Source: Dokdonella sp.
Lineage (GTDB): Bacteria; Pseudomonadota; Gammaproteobacteria; Xanthomonadales; Rhodanobacteraceae
Direction: 5' to 3'
NCBI GenBank assembly: GCA_016712865.1
Contig: JADJQH010000004.1
Span: 174,622-238,621 of the forward strand
DNA: 64,000 bases
Shown: in pieces, positions 47,589 to 56,750 of the stretch
Position numbering within the stretch: position 1 is the stretch's first letter
Layout: each line of letters starts with the position of its first letter
Program-made: the position numbers and the translations under genes
The notes under the pieces: generated by a model
What the model was told of the DNA's origin: nothing
Database searches by the model: none
The model's input: the letters and a program-made list of their open reading frames with translations, nothing else

Positions 47589-48146
47589 ATGTTGATCCTG
47601 TTCAACAAGCCCTACGGCGTGCTGTGCCAGTTCACCGACGCCGAGGGGCGTCCGACCCTGGCCGACTACATCCGGGAAAAAGACGTCTATGCGGCCGGAC
47701 GCCTGGACATGGATTCCGAAGGCCTGCTGCTGCTGACCGACGATGGTGCACTCGCCCATCGCATCACCGATCCGCGCCATCACCAGGTCAAGACCTATCT
47801 CGCCGAAGTCGAAGGCGTGGCGGGTGATGATGCACTCGCCGCCTTGCGCCGGAGCGTACAGCTCAAGGATGGACCCACGCGGCCGGCCGAGGTGCGCGCC
47901 CTCGAAGCGGCACCCGATTGGTTGTGGCCACGTGACCCGCCGGTACGGTTCCGCAAGAGCATTCCAACCGCCTGGCTGGAGTTGAGTATTTCGGAAGGCC
48001 GCAACCGCCAGGTGCGCCGCATGACCGCAGCGGTCGGATTGCCGACCTTGCGCCTGATCCGCACGCGCATTGGCGAACACGAACTGGGTGCCCCCACAAT
48101 CAGTTCGACTCCGCGCGTAGAGCTTGATCCGCTTTGTGTGGTGTAG
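47589..48146 (+). CDS. rluE: 23S rRNA pseudouridine synthase with repeat-derived C-terminus
   Basis: 185 aa from ATG 47589 ([17 protein letters not shown]). Catalytic aspartate in [16 protein letters not shown], plus KTYLAEVEG and [16 protein letters not shown], typical of the RsuA/RluE branch that modifies U2457 of 23S rRNA. Relatives usually end with an APGEW-like tail after LG. Here, from about 48092, the frame instead runs through a repeat block ([17 protein letters not shown]) and stops inside it. The catalytic core is complete, so activity may persist. Confidence 0.9.
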   Translation: MLILFNKPYGVLCQFTDAEGRPTLADYIREKDVYAAGRLDMDSEGLLLLTDDGALAHRITDPRHHQVKTYLAEVEGVAGDDALAALRRSVQLKDGPTRPAEVRALEAAPDWLWPRDPPVRFRKSIPTAWLELSISEGRNRQVRRMTAAVGLPTLRLIRTRIGEHELGAPTISSTPRVELDPLCVV

Positions 48147-48382
48147 AGCGGACTTGCTCCGCTTAAAGCAGCCAGCCGAGCAAGCTCGGCTCTACCGTCG
48201 AAGCAAGCACCTCGACACGATGGTAAACGCACGCACCCTTGCGGAGCGGCCCCACAATCATTTCGACTCTGAGCGCAGCGCTCGATCCGCTTTGTGTAGA
48301 GCGGAGCTTGCTCCGCTTTGTGTGGTGTAGAGCGGACTTGCTCCGCTCAAAGCAGCCAGCCGAGCAAGCTCGGCTCTACCGT
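48092..48382. repeat. Duplicated palindromic repeat block entering rluE
   Basis: A 68-bp direct repeat (48131-48198 and 48315-48382, one visible mismatch) contains GTAGAGCGGACTTGCTCCGC and GAGCAAGCTCGGCTCTACCG arms. A 20-bp segment CCCACAATCA/GTTCGACTC-type precedes both (48092-48111 and 48250-48269). The left copy encodes the last residues of rluE. The second copy ends beside the minus-strand serine hydrolase. Confidence 0.85.
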
Positions 48383-48391
48383 AGAGGTGCG

Positions 48392-49876
48392 CTATGGTCG
48401 CGCGTCGCGCTTCACCCGCTCGGCAACCAGGGCCACGATGGGAATGCCCGCGTACATGTCGGCTGGCGGATCCTGGTTGGACAACACGACCACCGTATAC
48501 GGCGATCCGAGCACGAGATGGAGATGCGTGCTCACGCCGGGAAATCCGCCGTTGTGGCCGACCACGGTTTGGCCGTAGAAGTCCACGATCTCGGTGGCAT
48601 AGCCGTAGCCGCGGCCGTCCTGGACGGGTCCCTGCGCCGTTGTCATCTGCTTGAACCAGGACTTGCTGACCAGGCTGCCGCTGCGCAGCGCTTCGGCAAA
48701 GCGCACGAGGTCGCCGGCAGTGGAAATTGCGCCTCCGGCCGGACTGCCGATGTCGGCCTCGGCGATCTTCCAGTCCGGCGAGCCTTCACGGGTGTACGGC
48801 GTGACCAGTCCTGCACCGGCGTGCGGAACATTGTTCGGCGAGCTGCGGGTCATGCCGGCCGGCGCAAACACGTGCTTGCGCAGATAGTCCGGATAGCTCT
48901 CGCCGGAAACCTTCTCGACGATTGCGCCAGCCAATGCCAGGCCGGCGTTGCTGTAAGCCCTGGCGCTGCCCGGCGCGAACTGCGGTTCGTCCTTGTCGAA
49001 CAGCGGCAGGAATTCGGCTGCGCGCTGCACGCCGTCCTTCATCATCGAAGGCGTGCGCTTGTCGAGGAAGTCGCCGAGCCCGGAGGTGTGCGCCAACAGC
49101 ATCGACACGGTCACCTGATCGCGAACGGTCTTGTTCGGATATTCCGGAAAGAACTTGCCGACCGTATCGGACGGCGCAAGCTTGCTCTGGTCGACGAGTT
49201 GGCCGATTGCCACCGCCGTGAACATCTTGCCCAGCGAGCCCAGCGTGAACCCGCTCGATGTGTCGAACGGCGTCTTCTCGGCACGATTGGCATACCCGCC
49301 GCTGGCCTGGGCCATGATGCGCTCGCCGCGGGCGACCACGACGATGCCGGAGAACAGTCCGCTGCTGGACAGGCGCGCCACCGACTGTTCCAGCTCGCGC
49401 GCAATGACGGCATCGTCGATCCGGGCAGGCAGCGCCGATTCGACGGGTACGGTCGGCATCATGCCGCCGCGATCGAATTCACCGGCTTCGTTCGCCATCA
49501 GGATGATTTCAAACCACGCACCGCTTTTGCGACCGCGTGTCGTCAGCGTGATCGACAGTGGATCGGACTTGGCTACCGCCACCGTGTCGAGGCCGCCGTT
49601 TTCGGAGCACAGCTCGAACATGTCGGCAGCACGCGCGGCCGGCGTCATGCGTCCACGGCCACCGCTGGAGAGTTGCGCATCAAACCAGGATGTCATGCGC
49701 GCACGGTCGGGTTGGTCGCACAGCGTCATCCAGTCACTCATCAGCCGGGCCGCCGGCGTATCCGGCAAGGCAGGGCGCGTGCTGGCCGCGGACTCCGCAT
49801 CGACGGGACTGGCTGCCATGCTCAAGGCCAGCGCGATCGAGGAAAGAATGCGTGGAAGGGGATGATTTGGCGTCAT
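48392..49876 (-). CDS. Exported serine hydrolase (beta-lactamase class C/PBP fold)
   Basis: 494 aa from ATG 49876 (MTPNHPLPRILSSIALALSM), where a signal peptide begins; the frame extends upstream without homology. An N-terminal extra domain (about 30-190) resembles a regulatory DUF (RMTSWFDAQLSS, DPLSITLTTRGRKSGAWFEI). In the hydrolase part the nucleophile motif is SLGKMFTAV (SxxK), then HTSGLGDFLDK, YSNAGLALAG (YxN) and the GHNGGFPGVS box for KTG. All catalytic motifs are present. The likely substrate is a peptide or ester in the periplasm; the exact one is unknown. Confidence 0.88.
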   Translation of the reverse strand: MTPNHPLPRILSSIALALSMAASPVDAESAASTRPALPDTPAARLMSDWMTLCDQPDRARMTSWFDAQLSSGGRGRMTPAARAADMFELCSENGGLDTVAVAKSDPLSITLTTRGRKSGAWFEIILMANEAGEFDRGGMMPTVPVESALPARIDDAVIARELEQSVARLSSSGLFSGIVVVARGERIMAQASGGYANRAEKTPFDTSSGFTLGSLGKMFTAVAIGQLVDQSKLAPSDTVGKFFPEYPNKTVRDQVTVSMLLAHTSGLGDFLDKRTPSMMKDGVQRAAEFLPLFDKDEPQFAPGSARAYSNAGLALAGAIVEKVSGESYPDYLRKHVFAPAGMTRSSPNNVPHAGAGLVTPYTREGSPDWKIAEADIGSPAGGAISTAGDLVRFAEALRSGSLVSKSWFKQMTTAQGPVQDGRGYGYATEIVDFYGQTVVGHNGGFPGVSTHLHLVLGSPYTVVVLSNQDPPADMYAGIPIVALVAERVKRDARP

Positions 49877-50059
49877 GACAAGCGGATTCCTGGAAGAATG
49901 GGAGCGTTGGGGATGCAGGCTCGCGCACGCGGCAGCTGCGGGTTCGCACGAGAAGATGCGCGGAGCACGCATTCGGTTGCAGCCGCAGGGAAACAGGCGT
50001 CCCCACGCACCGCCCAGAGCCAGAAGAGGCCAGACCGTGGCGGCACCCACTCCGACCAC

Positions 50060-51148
50060 TCAGCGGTTGGTCAACTGCAACTCGATGCGTCGATTGCGTG
50101 CAAGCGCGGCAGGGCTGTCGCCATTGTCGATTGGCTGAAACTGGCCGAAGCCATTCGCCGACAGGCGATGTGCGGGAATGCCCTGCACCACCAGGTATTT
50201 GACGATGGCCATGGCGCGCGCGCTGGACAGTTCCCAGTTCGAGGGAAAACGTTCGGTGTGGATCGCACGCTTGTCAGTGTGGCCATCCACGCGCAGCACC
50301 CAGTCGATGCTGGATGGAATCTCCGCAGACACCTCGCGCACGGTGGCGGCCAGCGACTCCAGGCCCTGCATCGCCGACGGCGTGAGTTCGGCGGAAGCGG
50401 AATCAAACAGGATGTCGGTAGGCAACACGAAACGGTCACCGACGATCTGCACGTCGCTGCGCGTGCCAAGCGCCTCGCGCAGGCGACCGAAGAATTCCGA
50501 ACGGTAGCGCTCGAGTTCGCCGACACGATTGGCCAGCGCGATGTTGAGCTCCGTGCCCAGATCGGCGATGCGTGCATCCTTGGCGGCAATGTCCTTGTTG
50601 GCGATGCCCAGTGCGCTCTCCACCTTGGCCAATTGTTCGCGCAGTGCGGAAAGCTGGCGATTGAGCAGTTCAACCTGCGCCGTGGCGGCGTTGCCCAACT
50701 CGGTCTGCTTCACGAGATCGGATTTCGTGCTGTCGAGCTGACTGGACAGGCGCGCGGCCTCGGCTTCGAGCTGACGCTTGAGCTCCTGCAAGGCGGCGAT
50801 GTCATTGCCGAGCAGGCGCGCCTGATCCGTGGCCGCCGACAATTCGCCGCCGAGTCGTTCGCGCTCCGCCTGGCTGCTGCCGAGGCTCGCGCTCAATTCG
50901 GCAACGCGCTGATCCAGCGCGCGCTTGTCGCTTTCGCTCAGGCTCAGGTTGCGCGCGAGTTCGGCGACGCGGGCGTTCAATGCATCCAGCGCCTGGTTCT
51001 TGCCGGCCAGCGTATCGGACAGGGCAAACTGGCCGATGGCAAATATCAGCAGGACGAAGATCATCACCATGATCAGTGAGGTCAGCGCATCGACGAAGCC
51101 CGGCCAGATATCCGCACTGCGCCGTTGCCTGCGCGCCAGCGTGCTCAT
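50060..51148 (-). CDS. MotB/OmpA-like peptidoglycan-binding stator subunit with coiled coil
   Basis: 362 aa. One membrane helix at about 20-42 with the conserved proton-path aspartate D20 (GFVDALTSLIMVMIFV). A long coiled coil follows (about 50-210, many heptads such as LDALNARVAELARNLSLSE). The C-terminal OmpA domain (about 235-360) has ILFDSASAELTPSAM and VDGHTDKRAIHTERFPSNWE, which anchors to the cell wall. Its start overlaps the MotA-like gene by four bases (ATGA), so the two form one unit. No flagellar or Zorya genes are adjacent. Confidence 0.9.
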   Translation of the reverse strand: MSTLARRQRRSADIWPGFVDALTSLIMVMIFVLLIFAIGQFALSDTLAGKNQALDALNARVAELARNLSLSESDKRALDQRVAELSASLGSSQAERERLGGELSAATDQARLLGNDIAALQELKRQLEAEAARLSSQLDSTKSDLVKQTELGNAATAQVELLNRQLSALREQLAKVESALGIANKDIAAKDARIADLGTELNIALANRVGELERYRSEFFGRLREALGTRSDVQIVGDRFVLPTDILFDSASAELTPSAMQGLESLAATVREVSAEIPSSIDWVLRVDGHTDKRAIHTERFPSNWELSSARAMAIVKYLVVQGIPAHRLSANGFGQFQPIDNGDSPAALARNRRIELQLTNR

Positions 51149-52233
51149 GGGCGAGGCTCGCGACGTTCACCGACGGCGGCGGCAATGGTGCGCGAGAGCA
51201 GGCGCAATTCGCTGCGCAGATCATCGGATAGGCGCGACTCCGCCGGTGCCTGGCTGGCGATCTGGCGCAGTACGGTCTTCAGTTCATCCTGCACCTGTGC
51301 CGCCGCCTGGCGCTCGCGGGCATCGCGCGAGAGCAGATCGTTGAGGCGGGTCAGCTGGTTGGAAACCTCGGCAAACTGCTCGTGGCTGCCGCGACGCTCG
51401 CGCTCGTTCTCGACGATGGCGCGCTGCATGCGCTCAAGGCCATCCGCGGTCTGCTCAAGCAGGGCCTGCACATAGGCCGGAACCGAGGCATCGCCCTCGA
51501 GGGCATTGCCCGAGGAAAGATGCGTCATGCCCGAGAGCCATTCTTCCAGCGCATTGTAGAAACGGTTCTGCGCATGTCCGGCCTGCAGATCGAGAAAGCC
51601 GATCACCAGCGAACTGGCAAGGCCGAACAGGGAGGTGGAGAAGCTCGTCGACATGCCGGCCAGCGGATGCTTCAGGTTTTCCTTGAGCGCGCCGAACATG
51701 CTGGCCGCGTCATTGCCGACATTGAGCGAGCCGATGATGTCGGACACCGAACGAATGGTGACCAGCAGGCCCCAGAACGTGCCGAGCAAGCCGAGGAAGA
51801 TCGCCAAGCCGATCAGGTAACGCGAAACATCGCGCGACTCATCCAGCCGCGACTGCACGCCATCGAGCAGGGCGCGCATCGAATGTGCGGAAAGCGCCGC
51901 GCGATCTCGCGTGCGATTGCCGAGCATGCGTGCCATCGGCGCCAGCAGGCGTGCCTGGCCCTGGACCGGGCGCTCCGGGTTGGAGCGACGGAAGGATTCC
52001 ATCCAGCGCGCTTCGCCGGAAAGCATGGCCACCTGGCGCAGGTTGGCGATGATGCCGGCGACCAGCACGCTGAGTATCACGCCATTGAAGAACGGATTGG
52101 CATTGAACATCTCGAGCAGGCGCGCGTGCACCAGCACAACGAGGATGCCGACCAGAACAAGGAAGGCCGTCATCCAGGCCAGGGTACGGTTGAAGCGGAT
52201 CATGAATGCCTCGCGAAACTCGGGGGTTCTCAT
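51145..52233 (-). CDS. MotA/TolQ/ExbB-like proton-channel stator subunit
   Basis: 362 aa. Four predicted helices (about 14-38, 46-66, 140-163 and 195-217), with GLAIFLGLLGTFWGLLVTI and LFGLASSLVIGFLDL as in MotA/ExbB helices 3 and 4. The cytoplasmic C-terminus (about 250-360) is strongly helical. It pairs with the MotB/OmpA-like protein to form a proton-driven motor unit. ATG 52233 (MRTPEFREAF) or the ATG ten codons in are both possible starts. Confidence 0.88.
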   Translation of the reverse strand: MRTPEFREAFMIRFNRTLAWMTAFLVLVGILVVLVHARLLEMFNANPFFNGVILSVLVAGIIANLRQVAMLSGEARWMESFRRSNPERPVQGQARLLAPMARMLGNRTRDRAALSAHSMRALLDGVQSRLDESRDVSRYLIGLAIFLGLLGTFWGLLVTIRSVSDIIGSLNVGNDAASMFGALKENLKHPLAGMSTSFSTSLFGLASSLVIGFLDLQAGHAQNRFYNALEEWLSGMTHLSSGNALEGDASVPAYVQALLEQTADGLERMQRAIVENERERRGSHEQFAEVSNQLTRLNDLLSRDARERQAAAQVQDELKTVLRQIASQAPAESRLSDDLRSELRLLSRTIAAAVGERREPRP

Positions 52234-52425
52234 CAGGGATGCAGGATCGCGAACAGGCGTTGCCTGCCACGCAGATGCCGCGCCCTACCTTGCCACGTCG
52301 GAATCAGCTGCTGGGTCATCGACCGTGAATTCGACCCCTGCGGTTGCCTTTGGTTCAGGCAGGTCGGATGGGCGATTCAAGCCAACGCCAAATTGCTGAT
52401 CCGGTCCGTAAAGTCTGCTTCGTCT

Positions 52426-52447
52426 GTAGAGCCGAGCTTGCTCGGCT
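52426..52447. repeat. Single GAGCAAGCTC-family palindrome
   Basis: GTAGAGCCGAGCTTGCTCGG directly downstream of the hrpB stop region, in the 221-bp gap between hrpB and the MotA-like gene. It could act as the hrpB transcript end. Nothing else is recognised in 52234-52454. Confidence 0.7.
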
Positions 52448-52454
52448 ATCGTCG

Positions 52455-54977
52455 CTACCCGCGCGGCTTGGCCCGATGCGTTGCGGTGGCGCTCCACGGA
52501 TCATCGGGCCACGGATGTTTTGGATAGCGGCCCTTGAGTTCCTTCTTCACCTCCGGATAGGTGCGCTCCCAGAACCCACGCAGGTCGCGGGTCACCTGGA
52601 TCGGCCGTCCGGCCGGTGAAAGCAGATGCAGGGTGAGCGGGGTGCGACCCCGCGCGATGCGTGGTGTCTCGCCGAGGCCGAACAGCTCCTGCAATTTCAC
52701 CGCGAGCACCGGAGATTCCTCGTTCGTGTAGTCGATGCGCCGCTGCATGCCGCTGGGAACCTGGATGGCCAGCGGCGCTTCCGCATCGAGCAGGCGACGC
52801 TGTGCGTAGTCGAGCTGATCCGCCAGTGCCTGCGAGATTTCCTCCGCGCGCACGGCATCCAGGCGGCGCTTGTCGCGCAGCAGGGGCGCAAGCCATGTTT
52901 CCAATGAGCCAAGCAGGGCCGCATCGGAAAAGTCCGGCAAGCCCGCGTCCGCAAGTTGTGCGCGCAGGAAGCACACGCGCTGGCGCAGCGCGCTGGCGGA
53001 ATCGCTCCATGGCAGGGTTTGCAGTCCCGACTCGCGCACGGCGGCCAGCAGGGCCGGGACGGTTTCCTCCTCGCGCGCAGGCACGCTGCGACGTTGCAGC
53101 ACGATGGCGGCGAAATGGCGTTCCTCGAAGCATTCCACGGCGCGGGTCTCGCGGTTCCAGCGCACGACGCGACGCTCGCCAAAGGCGTGGGCAAAATCAC
53201 CGGCGAGGCGGGCTTCATCAAACGGCGCGGCGCCGAGAATCAGGCTGTCGCTGGTTTCGTGGCGCAAATCGACGATGACCAGCCAAGGCTCGCCAAACAA
53301 CACGCTGTCCTCAAGCAGGCGCGCACCGCGGCCATTGGCCAACTGGTAGCGGCGCGGGTTTCCCGGATCCTGGCGTGCAATGCGATCCGGAAACGCGTGC
53401 ATCAGCACATTGCCCACGGCCAGTGCATCGTCGGAGGCGGGATCATCACGGGCGAGGCCAAACCGACGCCGCCAGGCATCCGCACTCTGGCGGATTGCCG
53501 CCAGTGCCGAGCGATCGACCTGGAACGCGGAGCCATCGCGCGCATGCAAGGCAGCAACGCGCAGGCGGAAATCGTCGCGCCGTGCATCATCGCCGCGCAG
53601 CGGATTGCGCGCTTCCACCAGGGCCAGCAGATCACAGGCCAGCGCGCGCTCGCCGCCTTCGGCACGCACCAGCGCAGCAGCGAGGCGTGGATGGGTAGCG
53701 GCTGCGAGCAGGTGCCGACCCAGAGCCGTGATGGAATCGTGCGCATCCAGCGCACCTAGGGAACGCAGCAGATCACGCGCCTGCGCCAAGGCACCCGCAG
53801 GCGGTGCGTCCAGCCAATTCAAGTCTGCACCCCACTGGGCGAGTTCCAGGGCCAGCGCAGCCAGTTCAACTTGTGCAATCTCGGGTGTGCGGGAGACTTC
53901 CAAGCGCTGGCTCTGCGGCCACAGGCGATAGCAGATGCCCGCCGCGATACGGCCGGCGCGGCCGGCACGCTGGTCGGCGGAAGCCTGCGAGATGCTCACG
54001 GATTCAAGGCGCGAAAATCCCGAGTTCGGATCAAAGCGCGGTTCGCGCGCCAGCCCGCTGTCAATGACCACGCGCACGCCGGGCAGGGTCAGGCTTGATT
54101 CGGCGACATTGGTGGCCAGCACCACGCGACGCTGGCCTGGCGTGCCGGCCGCCAGTGCCGCCTGTTGCTCAGCCAGGTTCAACTCGCCGTGCAGTTTCAA
54201 GAGTTCAAGGTCAAGGCCGGACAAGGCGGCGAATGCGAGATCAATCTCGCGGCGACCCGGCAGGAATACCAGCACGTCACCATCCGATTCCTTCAGCGCC
54301 TGCGTGAGCGTGCGACGCAGATGGTTGGCCCAAGCCCGCTGCGGCCAGCGCTCGTCGTTGCGCGCCGGCGGATGCTCGATGCGCACCGGATGGCTACGGC
54401 CGGCGCTGGTCAGGCGCGGCGCGTCGAACCAACGCGCGATGCGCTCGCCATCGAGGGTGGCCGACATGATGACGAGGCGCAGGTCCGGGCGCAGGCTGGC
54501 CTGCACATCCAGGGCCAGCGCGGCACCGAGATCGCCGTGCAGGTGACGCTCATGGAACTCGTCGAACAGGATGGCGCCGACCGTGGGCAATTCCGGATCA
54601 TCCTGCAACATGCGCGTGAGGATGCCCTCGGTGATGACTTCGATGCGGGTTGCCGCAGACACCTTCGACTCATGGCGAATGCGATAACCGACCGTTGCTC
54701 CCACGCTCTCGGTGCGTGCCGACGCCATGAACTCGGCCGCCGCGCGCGCGGCGATGCGTCGCGGCTCCAGCATCAGGATGCGGCGACCCGCAAGCCAGGG
54801 CTGATCGAGCAGGGCCGGCGGAACCCGCGTGGTCTTGCCCGCACCGGGCGGCGCTTCCAGCACCAGGCGTGGATGCACCGCGAGTGACGCCAGCACGTCG
54901 GGCATGATTTCGTCGATGGGGAACGCAGAGGGCGGCAAGGGCATCGGCTTCCGAACGGATGCCGCATTGTCGTCCAT
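52455..54977 (-). CDS. hrpB: ATP-dependent RNA helicase HrpB
   Basis: 840 aa from ATG 54977 (MDDNAASVRKPMPL). The frame continues 70 codons upstream, but that part is translated palindrome repeat. DExH helicase motifs: I APPGAGKTTRVP, II FDEFHERHL (DEFH), [54 protein letters not shown]. The C-terminal HrpB domain ends GFWERTYPEVKKELKGRYPK. The family includes a helicase of unknown RNA target. Length is normal. Confidence 0.95.
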   Translation of the reverse strand: MDDNAASVRKPMPLPPSAFPIDEIMPDVLASLAVHPRLVLEAPPGAGKTTRVPPALLDQPWLAGRRILMLEPRRIAARAAAEFMASARTESVGATVGYRIRHESKVSAATRIEVITEGILTRMLQDDPELPTVGAILFDEFHERHLHGDLGAALALDVQASLRPDLRLVIMSATLDGERIARWFDAPRLTSAGRSHPVRIEHPPARNDERWPQRAWANHLRRTLTQALKESDGDVLVFLPGRREIDLAFAALSGLDLELLKLHGELNLAEQQAALAAGTPGQRRVVLATNVAESSLTLPGVRVVIDSGLAREPRFDPNSGFSRLESVSISQASADQRAGRAGRIAAGICYRLWPQSQRLEVSRTPEIAQVELAALALELAQWGADLNWLDAPPAGALAQARDLLRSLGALDAHDSITALGRHLLAAATHPRLAAALVRAEGGERALACDLLALVEARNPLRGDDARRDDFRLRVAALHARDGSAFQVDRSALAAIRQSADAWRRRFGLARDDPASDDALAVGNVLMHAFPDRIARQDPGNPRRYQLANGRGARLLEDSVLFGEPWLVIVDLRHETSDSLILGAAPFDEARLAGDFAHAFGERRVVRWNRETRAVECFEERHFAAIVLQRRSVPAREEETVPALLAAVRESGLQTLPWSDSASALRQRVCFLRAQLADAGLPDFSDAALLGSLETWLAPLLRDKRRLDAVRAEEISQALADQLDYAQRRLLDAEAPLAIQVPSGMQRRIDYTNEESPVLAVKLQELFGLGETPRIARGRTPLTLHLLSPAGRPIQVTRDLRGFWERTYPEVKKELKGRYPKHPWPDDPWSATATHRAKPRG

Positions 54978-55214
54978 GCGCGAATGAAGCGGTATCCGCG
55001 AATCGCAGGGATCCGTGCGCTTGTTCGCGTGCGCCGTTTTGAGCCGGCTCACAAGCACGCAAACGTTTACCGTTGCAGCGCCGAGCTTGCTCCGATGGTA
55101 GAGCCGAGCTTGCTCGGCTGTGGGCAGGCGGCAATCGGCAAGCGGAGCAAGTTCCGCTCTATGAAAAGCGTGAGGCATGCAGAGCAAACTTCGCTCCGCG
55201 CGTTTGACTGTTTA

Positions 55215-55324
55215 GGAAACTCTGAACAAGTACGGAACTCATTCGTCGCGAGCAAGCTCGCTCCCACAAAATCAAGCAATGGTGGGAGCGAGCTTGCTCG
55301 CGACAATACTTGTTCAGACCTTCC
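55215..55324 (+). mobile_element. 110-bp MITE-like palindromic element, copy 5
   Basis: The cleanest copy: flanked on both sides by TTTA, a perfect 4-bp direct repeat as expected for a target-site duplication. The ends GGAAACTCTGAACAAGTA and TACTTGTTCAGACCTTCC are like those of copies 1 and 3. Confidence 0.92.
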
Positions 55325-55364
55325 TTTACCATTCAACCAATGCATGTGCGATCACACCAACAAA

Positions 55365-55389
55365 AACGGCGCGAATTGCTCGCGCCGTT
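55365..55389 (-). terminator. Rho-independent terminator of the secreted-protein gene
   Basis: A perfect 10-bp stem AACGGCGCGA / TCGCGCCGTT with a 5-nt loop. On the minus strand it is followed by TTTTTG, giving the U-run. It lies 26 bp past the stop of the gene ending at 55415. Confidence 0.85.
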
Positions 55390-55414
55390 CTTGCTGTTTT
55401 GGTGAAACTTCAGA

Positions 55415-56608
55415 TCATTCGCAGGCCATCGCATTGACGTTGGCAAGGCGCAACCAGGTGCGCGTGCCATTGCCGGTGGGAATGCCGGCCGGCAGGCCCG
55501 GGTTCGAGGCGTAGGTGAGGGTCATTGTGTTGCAGTCCGGGAAGCTGACCGTGGCCGTACCCCAAATGATGGGAGCGCTGGCCGCGCCGGAGTTGCCACC
55601 CAGTCCACCGTCGGTGCGATAGAACATGGTTGCGCTGGCGGACTTTGCTCCGCGCACGATGGTGGCCTGTCCCGACAACCAGAATGGAATGCCCGCCGGG
55701 TCGTAGGCAACCCAGGTGAAGGAAACGATCAGGTTCTGCGCATCGCCAACCGGCTCGAAGATCTGCATGGCCAGACCCTCGCCACTGGCAGCCGGATCAT
55801 AGAAGTTGCTGGTCATGTAGCCGGAGATCGGCAGGTTCTGGAACGCCGCGGGATACGTGCCCGAGTTCGGGCTGTACGTGGGTACATCGAGGAAATACAA
55901 ATCGCTGGCTCCGCCGGTGAGCAGGTTGTCGAAGCGCAGGCCGAAGGCGAGGTTGAAATCGAAGAATCCGGCGGCGGACGAATCATAGTTCTCCAGCACG
56001 AATGTTGTGCTGAAGATGATCGGTGTATCCGTCAGGGTGTCGCTGATTACCGTATTGGGTTCGGTCGGCGAGCGGATCAGGTTGAGCACGTAGTTGGGAT
56101 CATCGCTGAACACGATGTTGCCCTGCTTGGCCTGCAATGCCGGGAACAGCGGATAGATCACGGCATCGCCTTCAAACTGGCTCTGGCGCTGTATGCGCAT
56201 CAGGGTGGCCGAGGTGAAGAAGGTGGAACTGCTGCAGGCCACGCGCCAGACGATGATGGTGACGCCTTCCGAAACGAACTGACCGGAATTGCGATCAAAT
56301 GCCGCCAGATTGACCGACTTGGAGTAGGTTGGGCCGAGGGTCTGGTCCGGCAAGGGATCGGCGAGGCAGCTGGGCGGATAGGCGCGTACCGCATTGGCAC
56401 GCGGCAGCCCGGGCGTCGAAACATTGACGGCATTGCCGGCTTTTGGCGTCAGCGCCGGATTCAGCACCTGGCGATGCGCTGCCTGCTTGGCGCCGACGCG
56501 TTCGGCGCGGCCGCTGGCATCGATCGGGGCACTGCGTGGATCGGCAATTGCCGCTTGGGCAATGAAGAAACAAGCCGCTGCAAACAGGATGCGTGTCATC
56601 GTGAACAT
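55415..56608 (-). CDS. Secreted hypothetical protein
   Basis: 397 aa with AAGGAG seven to eight bases before ATG 56608. The signal peptide (MFTMTRILFAAACFFIAQAA) is followed by a unique middle part. The C-terminal domain of about 130 residues has GYMTSNFYDPAASGEGLAMQ, TWVAYDPAGIPFWLSGQATI and MFYRTDGG. This pattern (YDPxxSGEG, then YDxxGxPxWL) is a recurring module in secreted Lysobacterales proteins. Function unknown. It ends with Cys-Glu after a second conserved cysteine. A strong terminator follows. Confidence 0.8.
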   Translation of the reverse strand: MFTMTRILFAAACFFIAQAAIADPRSAPIDASGRAERVGAKQAAHRQVLNPALTPKAGNAVNVSTPGLPRANAVRAYPPSCLADPLPDQTLGPTYSKSVNLAAFDRNSGQFVSEGVTIIVWRVACSSSTFFTSATLMRIQRQSQFEGDAVIYPLFPALQAKQGNIVFSDDPNYVLNLIRSPTEPNTVISDTLTDTPIIFSTTFVLENYDSSAAGFFDFNLAFGLRFDNLLTGGASDLYFLDVPTYSPNSGTYPAAFQNLPISGYMTSNFYDPAASGEGLAMQIFEPVGDAQNLIVSFTWVAYDPAGIPFWLSGQATIVRGAKSASATMFYRTDGGLGGNSGAASAPIIWGTATVSFPDCNTMTLTYASNPGLPAGIPTGNGTRTWLRLANVNAMACE

Positions 56609-56750
56609 GGAAGTCTCCTTACAAAGGCGAGCGAGTCGAAGGATACTCGCAGCGACCGGGTGAACGCGCTGTTAACCCCGGACGAACCAGGGTGCTGTGC
56701 CGTTGCCGGGCAACAGATCATAATTCAAGCTTTTGTTCAACGGACTTCCA

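Larger units (their letters stand above)
54978..55414. repeat. Intergenic repeat region between hrpB and secreted-protein gene
   Basis: No gene seen. It contains GAGCAAGCTC-family palindromes at about 55079-55161, the 110-bp element at 55215-55324 and a strong terminator hairpin at 55365-55389. The hrpB promoter must lie between 54978 and the palindromes. Confidence 0.8.

Noticed and set aside
50060..52233. Zorya anti-phage system
   Set aside because: ZorA/ZorB-like stator genes are present, but no ZorC, ZorD or ZorE lies next to them. The coiled coil is in the MotB-like partner, not in a long MotA-like tail.
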